Of a stretch of DNA of 64,000 nucleotides, positions 1 to 8,828 are shown one piece after another. Position 1 is the first letter of the stretch. Each line of letters opens with the position of its first letter. The notes under the pieces were generated by a model that saw only the letters and a program-made list of their open reading frames with translations, was not told the origin of the DNA and did not search any database. The stretch lies in contig NZ_JOFL01000002.1 of assembly GCF_000719265.1 (NCBI RefSeq), positions 186,001 through 250,000 of the forward strand, given 5' to 3'. Position numbers and translations under genes: made by a program. The stretch is from Streptomyces roseoverticillatus (GTDB taxonomy: Bacteria; Actinomycetota; Actinomycetes; Streptomycetales; Streptomycetaceae).

Positions 1-1389
1 GATGCCCTCGCCCACGAACTCCTTCAGGAAGAGGCCCGCGGCCAGGCCGCCGCCCATCCGCTCGCCCATGTTGGCGAAGTCCGCGACCGGGGAGTCCATC
101 GCCTTGCGCAGCTCGGCGGGGAGCGGCATCGGCCACGCCTGCTCGCCGACCTCCTCGGCGATCTCGTAGAGCGACGTGCGGAACGCGTCGTCGTTGGCCA
201 TGATCCCGAAGGTGCGGTTGCCCAGCGCGAGCACCATCGCGCCCGTCAGGGTGGCGACGTCGACGATCGCGTCCGGGTTCTCCTCCGAGGCGCGGACCAG
301 GGCGTCGCCCAGGACCAGGCGGCCCTCGGCGTCCGTGTTGAGGACCTCGACGGTCTTGCCGCCATACATCTTCAGCACGTCGCCCGGGCGGGTGGCCGAG
401 CCGGACGGCATGTTCTCCGCGAGGGCCAGCCAGCCCGTCACATTGACCTTCAGGCCCAGGCGGGAGGCCGCCACGACCGCGGCGAACACGGCGGCGGCGC
501 CGGCCATGTCGCACTTCATGGTCTCGTTGTGGCCGGCCGGCTTCAGGGAGATGCCGCCCGAGTCGTACGTGATGCCCTTGCCGACGAACGCGAGGGTCTT
601 CTCCGCCTTCGGGTGGGTGTAGGCGATCCGCACCAGGCGCGGCGGGGCGTCCGAGCCGCGGCCGACGCCCATGATGCCGCCGAAGCCGCCCTTGAGCAGG
701 GCCTTCTCGTCCAGCACCTCGACCTTCAGGCCGAACTCCTTGCCGGCGGTCTGGGCCGCGGCGGTGAACGTCTTCGGGTCGAGCTCGTTCGGCGGCATGT
801 TGACCAGGTCGCGGGCCCGGTTGACCTCTTCGGCCACGGTCACGGCGCGGTCGGCCGCGGCCTTGAACGCCTTGTCGCGCGGCTTGGCGCCGAGCAGGGC
901 GATCTCGGCGAGCGGGGCGTTCTTCGCGGCCTTGTCGTCCTTCTTCGCCGCGCCGTTGCCGCCCGGACGGAAGGAGTACGCGCCGAGCAGGGCGCCCTCC
1001 GCCAAGGCGTTGGCCGCCTCGGCGTCCTCGACGGGCAGGGCGAACCCGGCCTTCTTGGTGCCGGCCAGCGTGCGCGCCGCGGTGCCCGCGGCGCGGCGCA
1101 GGGCCTCGTAGCCGAAGGCGTCGTCCTTCGCCGGGGCGTCGCCGAGGCCGACCGCCAGCACGACCGGGGCCTTCAGCCCGGAGGGGGCGGGGAGCTTGGT
1201 CGCCTCCCCTTCGGCGCCGGTGGCGCCGAGGGTCTCCAGGACGCCGGCCAGCTTGCCGTCGAAAGCCTTGTCCACGGCTTCGGCGCCGGGGGCGACGACG
1301 GGGCCCTTCGGGCCCTTCGCCACGCCGATGACGATGGCGTCCGCGCGCAGCGTCGCCGCACTGGAAGTGCTGAGAGTCAGAGCAGACAC
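1..1389 (-). CDS. pepA: Leucyl aminopeptidase (M17 family), 3' end cut by window edge
   Basis: Cytosolic two-metal aminopeptidase that removes N-terminal residues, best known for leucine. The visible 463 codons hold the N-terminal domain and most of the C-terminal catalytic domain. The M17 signature NTDAEGRL lies near residues 347-354 and the metal and substrate segment KGITYDSGG near 265. The reading frame runs off the left edge of the window, so only the last part of the catalytic domain is missing. The GTG start at 1389 gives the N-terminus MSALTLSTSSAATLRADAIV, usual for Streptomyces PepA, with AGGGA about 13 nt upstream. The next gene on this strand, cobS, is separated by 436 bp of repeat-rich DNA, so they are probably not one operon. 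Confidence 0.95.
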   Translation of the reverse strand, partial: MSALTLSTSSAATLRADAIVIGVAKGPKGPVVAPGAEAVDKAFDGKLAGVLETLGATGAEGEATKLPAPSGLKAPVVLAVGLGDAPAKDDAFGYEALRRAAGTAARTLAGTKKAGFALPVEDAEAANALAEGALLGAYSFRPGGNGAAKKDDKAAKNAPLAEIALLGAKPRDKAFKAAADRAVTVAEEVNRARDLVNMPPNELDPKTFTAAAQTAGKEFGLKVEVLDEKALLKGGFGGIMGVGRGSDAPPRLVRIAYTHPKAEKTLAFVGKGITYDSGGISLKPAGHNETMKCDMAGAAAVFAAVVAASRLGLKVNVTGWLALAENMPSGSATRPGDVLKMYGGKTVEVLNTDAEGRLVLGDALVRASEENPDAIVDVATLTGAMVLALGNRTFGIMANDDAFRTSLYEIAEEVGEQAWPMPLPAELRKAMDSPVADFANMGERMGGGLAAGLFLKEFVGEGI

Positions 1390-1825
1390 GGTGGTGGGGT
1401 CCCTACTTCCGTTGAGTTTCCTCGGCCGAGCGGGTGGGCCGGCCGCACCTCGGGCATCGTATGCGGTGCCCTTGCCGGGCGGCTTTGGCGGTGTCGTTCA
1501 CAGTGCATCGACTTTTTGCCGGTATGGGGTTGCGGCTCCGCCGGGGGCGCGATTTTCTTTCCGCCGCGGGGGCCTTGCAGGCGCCTGGGGGAGGTCTGGG
1601 CGGCTGTCCGGTGATGCGGGCGGCGCGCATTGCTTCCGCCGCGGCGATGATCGGCTACCGCGGTGGATTCCGGCGGTGCCGTTGCCGGCTCAGGCGGGTC
1701 CGGCACCGCCGGTCCGGTCGTGTCGGGTTCTCGCCGTTGCGGCGGTGGGAGGGTACGCGGCCGGTGATCAGCCGGCCGCGGTGGATTCCGGCGGGGCCGG
1801 CCGGGCCGTCAGGTGTGGGGTCTCG
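1390..1825. repeat. Gene-free stretch with dispersed intergenic repeat (locus A)
   Basis: No convincing gene lies between pepA and cobS. The 19-bp sequence CCGCGGTGGATTCCGGCGG occurs twice in direct orientation, at 1658-1676 and 1776-1794. Between them lie GGCACCGCCGGT (1702-1713) and CGCCGTTGCGGCGG (1732-1745), the two cores of a repeat family also found near 7.1, 11.7, 34.5, 41.5, 50.7 and 51.6 kb. The part next to pepA (1390-1650) holds its 5' leader and no other feature I recognise. Confidence 0.6.
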
Positions 1826-2626
1826 TCAGCCCATGGTCAGGACGACCAAGGCCGCCGTCGCCGCCGTTTCCGCGAGCGCGCCGAAGACGTCCCCCGTCAC
1901 GCCGCCGAACCGGCGCACGCACCGCCGCAGGAGGAGCTCCGCGCACACCAGGGCCACCACGGCCGCCGCAGCCGTGCGGAGCGGCCCGTACGGGCCCAGG
2001 AAGGCGCCCCAGGCCGCGCAGGAGGCCGAAACCAGCAGGGCCGCGGCCAGCGCGCCGCGAGGCGGCACCGCGCCCGCCACAGCGGCCCCCAGCCCCTCCG
2101 GCCGGGCCGCCGGCACGGAAGGGCGGCACGCGAGCGTCATGGCGCAGCGGGCGACCACGGCCGCCGTGAGCGCCGCGAGCGCGCCCCGTAGCGGCGACGC
2201 CGCGTACGCCCCGGAGAGCGCCGCCACCTGCGCCAGCAGGACGAGCAGGAGCGTGACGGCCCCGAACGGCCCGATGTCCGACTGCTTCATGATGCGCAGC
2301 GCGTCATCCGCCGGCTTCCCGCTGCCCAGCCCGTCCGCGACGTCCGCCAGCCCGTCCAGGTGCAGGCCGCGGGTGAGGATCGCCGGCACGGCCACCGCCG
2401 CCACCGCCGCCAGCAGCGGCCCCGAGCCCAGGGCCGAGAGGGCCAGTCCCGCCGCGGCGGCCCCCGCTCCCACCGCCAGCCCCGCCAGCGGCGCAGCGAG
2501 CATGCCGCCGCGCGCCGCGGCGCGGTCCCAGCGGGTGAGGCGGACGGGCAGCACGGTGAGCGTGCCGAAGGCGAAGCGGAGGGCGTCGCCCGCGGTGGCG
2601 CGCCCGGGCGGTGTCGTGTCGGTCAT
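1826..2626 (-). CDS. cobS: Adenosylcobinamide-GDP ribazoletransferase (cobalamin synthase)
   Basis: Integral membrane enzyme that joins adenosylcobinamide-GDP to alpha-ribazole (phosphate) in the last steps of cobalamin nucleotide-loop assembly. The 266-residue protein shows family features: an early LRFAFGTLTVLPV segment, the acidic motif TRGLHLDGLADVADGLGSGK near residue 85, a following MKQSDIGPFG segment and several hydrophobic helices, matching the usual length near 250. I take ATG 2626 rather than GTG 2635. The hexamer TAGTGT sits 7 nt before this ATG with no Shine-Dalgarno sequence, which fits a leaderless message. Its partners CobT (5973-7019) and CobU (13583-14800) are in the same window but not adjacent. 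Confidence 0.93.
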   Translation of the reverse strand: MTDTTPPGRATAGDALRFAFGTLTVLPVRLTRWDRAAARGGMLAAPLAGLAVGAGAAAAGLALSALGSGPLLAAVAAVAVPAILTRGLHLDGLADVADGLGSGKPADDALRIMKQSDIGPFGAVTLLLVLLAQVAALSGAYAASPLRGALAALTAAVVARCAMTLACRPSVPAARPEGLGAAVAGAVPPRGALAAALLVSASCAAWGAFLGPYGPLRTAAAAVVALVCAELLLRRCVRRFGGVTGDVFGALAETAATAALVVLTMG

Positions 2627-2700
2627 CGCGGGCACACTATCCGGCCATCCACGGGCAGTAGGTTGCCGGTGAGGGGCCGATCGGGAGCGGGGCGAGCGTC

Positions 2701-3438
2701 ATGGGCCAGTGGTTGAGCCGCAACATCGTCGAACCGGGCAAACTGCCCCTGCTGCTCGCCCTGACCGCGTTCGTCCTGACCTTCCTGGTGACCCGGATCA
2801 TCACCCGCCTGATCCGCGCGGGCCGGGGCCCCTTCCGCAACATCAGCCCGGGCGGGCTGCACGTCCACCACGTCGTGCCGGGCGTCGTGCTCACGGTGAT
2901 CGGCGGCTTCGGGGCCGTCGCCTCGGGCCGGCACGGCTTCGGGGCCATGGTGGCGGCCGTCCTGTTCGGCACGGGCGCGGGCCTCGTCCTCGACGAGTTC
3001 GCGCTCGTCCTGCACCTGGACGACGTCTACTGGACGGAGCAGGGCCGCAAGAGCGTGGAGATCGTCGTCCTGACGGCGGCCCTCGTGGGCCTGGTGCTGG
3101 CCGGATTCCTGCCGTTCGGGGTGAACGAGCTGACCCCGGAGGAGCTGCACGATCGCGGCCTCGTGGTCGTCAACGTCCTCGTCAACTTCCTGATCGCACT
3201 GTTCGCCCTGGCCAAGGGCAAGCCGCGGATCGCCCTGATCGGCGCGGTGGTCCCGTTCGTCGCCCTCTTCGGGGCCGTTCGCCTGGCCCGCCCCGGCTCA
3301 CCGTGGGCGCGCCGCTTCTACCGCCACCGCCCGCGGGCCCGCCGCAAGGCCCGTGTGCGCGCCTACCGGCACGACGCCCGCTGGGAGGCGGTCCGCAACA
3401 GGATTCACGACCTCCTGGCGGGCGCCCCGGACCGCTGA
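2701..3438 (+). CDS. Conserved integral membrane protein
   Basis: A 245-residue protein with about six predicted transmembrane segments (near residues 15-35, 62-80, 82-105, 122-142, 155-175 and 180-200) and a very basic C-terminal tail. A conserved-looking loop, HVHHVVPGVV, follows the first helix, and DEFALVLHLDDVYW follows the third. I do not recognise a catalytic motif and cannot assign a function. It reads toward the rhomboid-like gene on the other strand and their 3' ends overlap by 34 bp (3405-3438). The ATG at 2701 follows GGGGCGAGCGTC, a weak ribosome site. Confidence 0.8.
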   Translation: MGQWLSRNIVEPGKLPLLLALTAFVLTFLVTRIITRLIRAGRGPFRNISPGGLHVHHVVPGVVLTVIGGFGAVASGRHGFGAMVAAVLFGTGAGLVLDEFALVLHLDDVYWTEQGRKSVEIVVLTAALVGLVLAGFLPFGVNELTPEELHDRGLVVVNVLVNFLIALFALAKGKPRIALIGAVVPFVALFGAVRLARPGSPWARRFYRHRPRARRKARVRAYRHDARWEAVRNRIHDLLAGAPDR

Positions 3439-4142
3439 CCATGACCGCGCCCGCACGGCGGGACCTCCCCCTCCGCGCGGGCCGCGCGCCGTCTTCGCCG
3501 CACCTCGTCCACCCCGCACAGCGCCAGCACCGCGGCCACGGCCGCAATGTGCTCCTTGCCCGCCAGGTTCGACTTGACCGTCACTTCCACCACCATCGCC
3601 AGGACGACCGCGCCGCAGGTGAACCAGGCCCGGTAGCGCCAGGACACGAAGATCGCCAGCCCCACGACGGCCGCCGACGGGCCGGTGTCCACGACCTTCG
3701 CGGCCTCCGCCGGCAGCCCGAACACCGAGTCCGGCCCGATGTGGATCGCCAGCCGCGCGTACATCGTCCCCGCGAGCGTGGCCACGTACGAGATGGCCAG
3801 CGTGCGCCACCTGCCCAGGCAGATCTCCGCGATGCCGAAGACCAGCAGGACCTGCGCCAGCGCGCCCCACACGGGCAGGTCCAGCGCCGGCACGAACAGC
3901 GACAGCGGCGTCCGCAGCAGGGCGACCCACCAGGTCAGCTGCGCCTGCACCGAGCCGATTTTCTGCACCGGCTCGAAGCCCCACGACTGGTTCTGGACGA
4001 TCTGGAAGACGGCCGTCAGGGCGACGGCCGCCAGCGTCATCGGGATCGCCCGGAACCCCTTGCGCACCAGCGCCCGCCGGACGGTCCCGAACAGCGGGCC
4101 CCACTCGGTGCGCGCGGCGCGACGCAGCGCCGCACGGCTCAT
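3405..4142 (-). CDS. Rhomboid-like integral membrane protein
   Basis: 245 residues, about six hydrophobic segments, basic C-terminal tail. The segment DTGPSAAVVGL resembles the rhomboid active-site GxSG loop with the serine kept, and GKEHIAAVAA in the last helix could supply the catalytic histidine. It may therefore be an active or degenerate rhomboid-fold protein. Its ATG overlaps the stop of the upstream MprF-like gene by four bases (4139-4142), so the two are very probably translated together. This links it to membrane-lipid aminoacylation, by context only. The rhomboid assignment rests on two short motifs and is tentative. Confidence 0.72.
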   Translation of the reverse strand: MSRAALRRAARTEWGPLFGTVRRALVRKGFRAIPMTLAAVALTAVFQIVQNQSWGFEPVQKIGSVQAQLTWWVALLRTPLSLFVPALDLPVWGALAQVLLVFGIAEICLGRWRTLAISYVATLAGTMYARLAIHIGPDSVFGLPAEAAKVVDTGPSAAVVGLAIFVSWRYRAWFTCGAVVLAMVVEVTVKSNLAGKEHIAAVAAVLALCGVDEVRRRRRAARAEGEVPPCGRGHGQRSGAPARRS

Positions 4143-5905
4143 CGCCGGCTCTCAAGGTGCTTGCGGTTGAGCCACTTGGGCAGGCCGGGGGCCTCCAGGA
4201 AGCCCTCGGCGCGTGCGCTCGCGATGCCGATCCGCAGCAGATCGCTGCTCTTCTCGAACAGCATGAAACGAGGCTCCCAGATGGGGCGGTATTTCGCATT
4301 TGCTCGGTAGAGCGACTCGATCTGCCACCAGCGGGAGAAGAAGCTCAGCAGCGAGCGCCACGCCCGCAGCACCGGCCCCGCACCCAGCCGCGAACCGCGC
4401 TCGAAGACCGAGCGGAACATCGCGAAGTTCAGCGACACCTGAGTGATGCCGAGCCCCCGCGCCTGCTGCAGCAGCTCGATGACCATGAACTCCATCAGGC
4501 CGTTCTCGGAGTCGCGGTCGCGCCGCATCAGGTCCAGCGACAGCCCCTTGGGGCCCCACGGCACGAAGCTCAGCAGCGCGCGCAGCTCGCCCTCGCCGTC
4601 ATGGCACTCCAGCATCACGCACCGGCCGTCCAGCGCGTCGCCGAGCCGGCCCAGCGCCATCGAGAAGCCGCGCTCGGTCGCCCCGTCGCGCCAGTCGTCG
4701 GCGCGCCGCAGCAACTGCGCCATCTCGTCGTCCGGGATGTCCTCGTGGCGCCGGATCCGCACGGTGTAGCCGGCGCGCTTGACGCGGTTGTACGCCTGCC
4801 GCACGGTGCGCATGGCGCGGCCTTCGAGGGTGAACTCCGCGGTGTCCACGATGGCCTCGTCGCCCAGCTCCAGGGCGTCCAGGCCGTGGCGCGCGTAGAT
4901 CGTGCCGCCCTCCTCGCTCGCCCCCATCACCGCAGGGATCCAGCCGTGCTCGCGCGCCTCCGCCAGCCACGGCTCGATCGCCCCGGGCCAGGCCTCGGGG
5001 TCGCCGATCGGATCGCCCGAGGCCAGCGAGACCCCGCCCACCACGCGGTACGTGACCGCCGCCTTGCCACTGGGCGACCAGATCACGCTCTTCTCGCGGC
5101 GCAGCGCGAAATAGCCCAGCGAGTCGCGGTCCCCGTGCCGGTCGAGCAGGACGCGCAGCCGCTCCTCGTCGTCCGCCGTGAGCGCGTCGGTGGCGCGCCG
5201 GGCCCGGAACGCCGCGTACACCACGACCAGCAGCAGGACCGAGCTCATCACGTTGATCGTGACGTCCACCCAGCCCGGGACGCTCAGGCCCGGGTAGGCG
5301 CTCTCGTCGACCTGCAGCGAGATCAGCCGCATGAAGCCGTAGTGCCAGCGGTCGAGGAACGTCGCCCGGTACTCGTCTGGGGCGTCGTTCGCCGCCCGCA
5401 CCAGCAGCGCCGCCGTCAGCGACGTCACGAGCAGGCCGACGGCCGCGACGATCGCCGCCAGCTTCGGGTTCGACCGGTCGCCCTTGGCGTAGAACTCCTT
5501 GCGGCCCGCCACCAGCGCGGCCACGAAGAGGCCCGTGGTCACCAGCGAGAACCAATTCAGCGCGTGCCGGTTGAACTCCCGGGAGTACATGAGCGTCGCC
5601 ATGAACACCAGGAACAGCCCGGACAGCGCCAGGTTCAGGATCCACGAGGCGCGCTTGCGCCGGCGCAGCGTCACGGCCATCACGAACGACCACAGCGCCG
5701 ACGCGAAGCCCGCCGTCAGCAGGTACGGCGTGAAGAACTCGTCGTCGTTGTGACGCCGGATGTCCGCGCCGAACGACACCCACACCGCGCTGAGCAGATT
5801 GACGAACGTGACGAAGCGCAGGTACCACACGGCGAAAGCGGCGGCGCGCCGTGACCTCTGGCCACCCGGCGCGCCCTCATCCGGAGTCAAGCGGACTTCT
5901 CCCAT
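4139..5905 (-). CDS. MprF-like phosphatidylglycerol lysyltransferase-domain (DUF2156) membrane protein
   Basis: Predicted membrane enzyme with an N-terminal region of several transmembrane helices and a cytosolic C-terminal half of the DUF2156/LPG-synthase type (about residues 270-588), a GNAT-like fold that moves an amino acid from aminoacyl-tRNA to phosphatidylglycerol. Typical segments are FALRREKSVIWSPSGKAAVTY, GDPIGDPEAW, a central MGASEEGG and GLSLDLMRRD followed by GLMEFMV. The open frame extends to 6193 but enters cobT, so I start at ATG 5905 (588 aa). A TTG at 5890 has a better ribosome site (GGGAGAA) and is a real alternative. The amino acid carried cannot be told from sequence. It is coupled to the rhomboid-like gene downstream. 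Confidence 0.85.
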   Translation of the reverse strand: MGEVRLTPDEGAPGGQRSRRAAAFAVWYLRFVTFVNLLSAVWVSFGADIRRHNDDEFFTPYLLTAGFASALWSFVMAVTLRRRKRASWILNLALSGLFLVFMATLMYSREFNRHALNWFSLVTTGLFVAALVAGRKEFYAKGDRSNPKLAAIVAAVGLLVTSLTAALLVRAANDAPDEYRATFLDRWHYGFMRLISLQVDESAYPGLSVPGWVDVTINVMSSVLLLVVVYAAFRARRATDALTADDEERLRVLLDRHGDRDSLGYFALRREKSVIWSPSGKAAVTYRVVGGVSLASGDPIGDPEAWPGAIEPWLAEAREHGWIPAVMGASEEGGTIYARHGLDALELGDEAIVDTAEFTLEGRAMRTVRQAYNRVKRAGYTVRIRRHEDIPDDEMAQLLRRADDWRDGATERGFSMALGRLGDALDGRCVMLECHDGEGELRALLSFVPWGPKGLSLDLMRRDRDSENGLMEFMVIELLQQARGLGITQVSLNFAMFRSVFERGSRLGAGPVLRAWRSLLSFFSRWWQIESLYRANAKYRPIWEPRFMLFEKSSDLLRIGIASARAEGFLEAPGLPKWLNRKHLESRR

Positions 5906-5972
5906 GAAAGACAACCATTCAGGGCACTGTCTGCGACGGAGTCCGTGGTCCTCACGCCGGCCGCCGGGGAGG

Positions 5973-7019
5973 TCAGCCGCGCTCGGGAAGTTCCGCCGCC
6001 AGGGCCGCGGCCGCCTGCACCAGTGGCAGAGCGAGCAGCGCCCCCGTCCCTTCGCCCACAGTGACGCCATGATCGAGCAAAGGGTTGAGCGCCATCCGGT
6101 CAAGCGCCTTCGCCTGCGCCGGATCGCTGCTGGCCTGACCCGCGAGCCACCAGTCCGGCGCCCGGAACGCCACCCGCTGCGCGACCAGCGCACACGCCGC
6201 GGACACGACTCCGTCGAGGATCACCGGGGTCCGGCGGACCGCGCTCTGCAGCAGGAAACCCGTGGCAGCGGCCAGATCCGCGCCGCCCGTCGCCGCCAGC
6301 AGCTCCAGCTGGTCGCCCAGCACCGGGCGGGCCCGGCGCAGGCCGTCGCGTATCGCCGCGCACTTGCGCATCCACGCCAGGTCGTCGATGCCGAAGCCGC
6401 CGCGGCCCGTCACCACCGAGGCGTCCGTGCCGCACAGCGCGCCGATCAGCGTGCCCGCGGCGGTGGTGCCGCCCACGCTCAGATCGCCCAGGACCACCAG
6501 GTCCGTGCCCGAGTCCGCCTCCTCGTCGGCGATTGCCATGCCCGTACGGAACGCAGCCTCCGCCTCCTCGGCGGTCAGTGCGTCCTCGATGTCGATACGG
6601 CCGGAACCGCGTCTTACGCGGTGGCGGGCCACCTCCTCGGGCAGCTCGGCGGGGTCGCAGTCGACGGCCATGTCGACGACGCGCAGCCGGGCACCCGCCC
6701 GGCGGGCCAGGACCGCGCCCGCGCTCTCGCCCGCGAGGGCCTTTTTCACGAGCGCCGCCGCGCCCTCCTCCGGGCCGCCGGACACGCCCAGCTTCGCGAC
6801 GCCGTGGTCGCCCGCGAACACCAGGGCCGTCACCTGCTCCACCGGCCGGACCGGCACGGCCCCCTGCGCGGCCGCGAGCCACTCGGCCAGCTCGTCCAGC
6901 CGCCCCAGCGCGCCGGGCCGCAGCCCGAGCCGCTCCCGCCGCTCCTCCGCGTCCCGCCGGACGCCCGGGTCGGGGCGCTCGATCAGCGTGGCGAAGTCAT
7001 CAAGATTCAGACCGCTCAT
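5973..7019 (-). CDS. cobT: Nicotinate-nucleotide--dimethylbenzimidazole phosphoribosyltransferase
   Basis: Cytosolic enzyme that activates 5,6-dimethylbenzimidazole with nicotinate mononucleotide to form alpha-ribazole phosphate, the substrate later joined by CobS. At 348 residues it has the normal length. FAGDHGVAKLGVS lies near residue 70, GGTTAAGTLIGALCG near 185, and the C-terminal VGEGTGA (near residue 325) carries the catalytic glutamate. The MprF-like gene follows on the same strand after 67 bp. Upstream lies the tandem repeat region, not cobU, although cobU and cobT would normally be expected as neighbours. Confidence 0.95.
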   Translation of the reverse strand: MSGLNLDDFATLIERPDPGVRRDAEERRERLGLRPGALGRLDELAEWLAAAQGAVPVRPVEQVTALVFAGDHGVAKLGVSGGPEEGAAALVKKALAGESAGAVLARRAGARLRVVDMAVDCDPAELPEEVARHRVRRGSGRIDIEDALTAEEAEAAFRTGMAIADEEADSGTDLVVLGDLSVGGTTAAGTLIGALCGTDASVVTGRGGFGIDDLAWMRKCAAIRDGLRRARPVLGDQLELLAATGGADLAAATGFLLQSAVRRTPVILDGVVSAACALVAQRVAFRAPDWWLAGQASSDPAQAKALDRMALNPLLDHGVTVGEGTGALLALPLVQAAAALAAELPERG

Positions 7020-7521
7020 CCGCCGGAGCCTACCCGCCCTGCGGGCGGCTGGAACGGGCTCGTACGGGTTACTGCCGTTTGGTCACCGCCGGTCACCTCC
7101 GGTGGGGGTTGTCCGCGGTGGCGGTGGGGCGTGGCGGTCCGGCCGGTCGAGGGTGCTCGCACCCTTGGATCCGCCGCAGCGGTGCTCAGCCCCCGCCGGG
7201 GATTCCGGCGGTGCCGAGCGATCCCGGGGCGGAGGTCTGTCCGGCACTGCTGGGTACGTCCGGTGGGGGTGGCTCGCTGTTGCGGCGGGGATGTGTTGCG
7301 CGGCGGCCCCGGCCGGTCGAGGGTGCTCGCACCCTTGGATCCGCCGCAGCGGTGCTCAGCCCCCGCCGGGGATTCCGGCGGTGCCCAGCGACCCTGGGGC
7401 GGAGGTCTGTCCGGCACTGCTGGGTACGTCCGGTGGGGGTGGCTCGCCGTTGCGGCGGGGATGTGTTGCGCGGCGGTCCGGCCGGTCGAGGGTGCTCGTA
7501 CAGCCTCGGAGCGGGCCCCGT
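7020..7521. repeat. Tandem 170-bp intergenic repeat (locus B)
   Basis: The 502 bp between cobT and the sensor kinase hold no credible gene. A 170-bp unit starting GGCCGGTCGAGGGTGCTCG occupies 7141-7310, repeats almost exactly at 7311-7479 (about 169 bp, only a handful of substitutions) and begins a third time at 7480-7498. A degenerate tail of the unit precedes copy 1 (about 7099-7140). Each unit contains GATTCCGGCGGTGCC and, near its end, CTCGC(T/C)GTTGCGGCGGGG, the same cores found at other intergenic loci. The high identity of the copies suggests recent duplication or gene conversion. Confidence 0.9.
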
Positions 7522-8730
7522 CTACGGTCGCCCCCGCAGGGGCAGCGTCGCGTGGACGCGGAAGCCCGCCGTGCCGTCCTCGCGCGGCGCCGCCGTGCAC
7601 CGGCCGCCCAGGGCCGTGACCCGTTCGCGCATGCCGAGGAGGCCGTGGCCGCCCGCCGACGCCGTGGGCGACGCGCATCCCGCGCCGTCGTCCAGGACGG
7701 TCACCGCCAGTGCGTCGGCCCCCCGGGCCAGAGTGACCTCCGCCCGCGCCCCCGGCCCCGCGTGCTTGTGCACGTTCGTGAGGGCCTCCTGCACCACGCG
7801 GTAGGCCGCCAGGTCGACCGCCGCCGGCAGCGCGTCCCCGGGCCCGCCGGTGACCGTCACCTCCAGCCCCGCCCGGGCGAACCCGTCGACGAGCTGGCCG
7901 AGGACACCCAGCCCCGGCGCCGGCTCCGTGGGCGCCTCGGGGTCGCCGTACTGCCGCAGCAGCCCCACCGTCGCGCGCAGCTCCGACAGCGCCGAGCGGC
8001 TGGCCTCCCGTACGTGCGCGAGGGCCTGCTTGGCCTGGTCGGGGCGGCTGTCCATGACGTGCGAGGCGACCCCGGCCTGGACGTTGACCAGCGCGATGTG
8101 ATGGGCGACGACGTCGTGCAGCTCGCGCGCGATCCGCAGCCGCTCCTCCGCCACCCGCCGCCGCGCCTCCTCCTCCCGCGTCCGCTCGGCCCGTACCGCC
8201 CGCTCCTCGATGGCCGCGACGTAGGCCCGCCGGCTGCGGACGGCGTCCCCCAGGGCCCCGGCCAGCGCGGTCCAGGTGAAGAGCCCGAGGTTCTCGGGGG
8301 AGTACCAGGGCGGCACCCCGAAGAACATGGCGGCGCAGGTGAGGACCGCGACCGTGGCCACCGCGAACCGCCACGCCGCGGCCCGCTCGGTGCGCGAGGC
8401 GATCGTGTAGAGCGCCACGACGACGGCCATGGCGATCTGCGTGCGCGGCTGGCCGCCCCGGTCGGCGACGATCTCGGCCAGGGTCAGCGCCGACGTCACG
8501 CCGAGGACGGTGCGCGGGTAGGACCGCCGCGCGACCAGCGTCCCGCAGGCCAGCGCGCCGACCAGCAGGAAGCCCGGCCCGGGCGCGAGCGCCGCGCGGT
8601 CGCGGCCCGCGAACGAGCCGATCAGGACGATCCCGTAGACGGCGAGGGCCAGCAGCGCGTCGGCGGCGACCGGATGGGCCCGCAGCCACCGGTGCGGGCG
8701 GGCCATGCCGGGGACGGTGAGGGAGCTCAT
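7522..8730 (-). CDS. Sensor histidine kinase (HisKA_3, NarL-family two-component)
   Basis: 402 residues. An N-terminal membrane region with about five hydrophobic segments is followed by a short coiled coil and the dimerisation domain with the phospho-acceptor segment RIARELHDVVAHHIALV (near residue 208). The ATPase domain has VVQEALTNVHKHA (N box, near 312) and LDDGAGCAS with GHGLLGMRERV (G boxes, near 350-375). This is the DesK/NarL type that partners with LuxR-type regulators. No regulator adjoins it here. PspAA and PspA lie just upstream on the same strand, so it may sense envelope stress; this is inference. The nearest possible partner is the regulator at 14823-15527. Confidence 0.93.
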   Translation of the reverse strand: MSSLTVPGMARPHRWLRAHPVAADALLALAVYGIVLIGSFAGRDRAALAPGPGFLLVGALACGTLVARRSYPRTVLGVTSALTLAEIVADRGGQPRTQIAMAVVVALYTIASRTERAAAWRFAVATVAVLTCAAMFFGVPPWYSPENLGLFTWTALAGALGDAVRSRRAYVAAIEERAVRAERTREEEARRRVAEERLRIARELHDVVAHHIALVNVQAGVASHVMDSRPDQAKQALAHVREASRSALSELRATVGLLRQYGDPEAPTEPAPGLGVLGQLVDGFARAGLEVTVTGGPGDALPAAVDLAAYRVVQEALTNVHKHAGPGARAEVTLARGADALAVTVLDDGAGCASPTASAGGHGLLGMRERVTALGGRCTAAPREDGTAGFRVHATLPLRGRP

Positions 8731-8828
8731 CGGGATCCCGTCTCGTGGCTGCGCCCCCGTCCCGTACGGGGACAGGGGCGCGGCGGGGTGCTGGAGCAGC
8801 CGGTACCGGGCGGAGCGGGCCCGGCCGG

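Noticed and set aside
529..1614. Long plus-strand frames opposite pepA
   Set aside because: They have Arg/Ala/Gly-rich composition and no motif, while the minus strand encodes a complete aminopeptidase signature.
1390..1825. Possible cobalamin riboswitch near cobS
   Set aside because: The B12-box pattern (GCCACTG) and aptamer arrangement are not present at cobS, cobT or cobU.
7020..7521. CRISPR-like array
   Set aside because: The units are 170 bp and tandem without spacers, and no cas gene is near.
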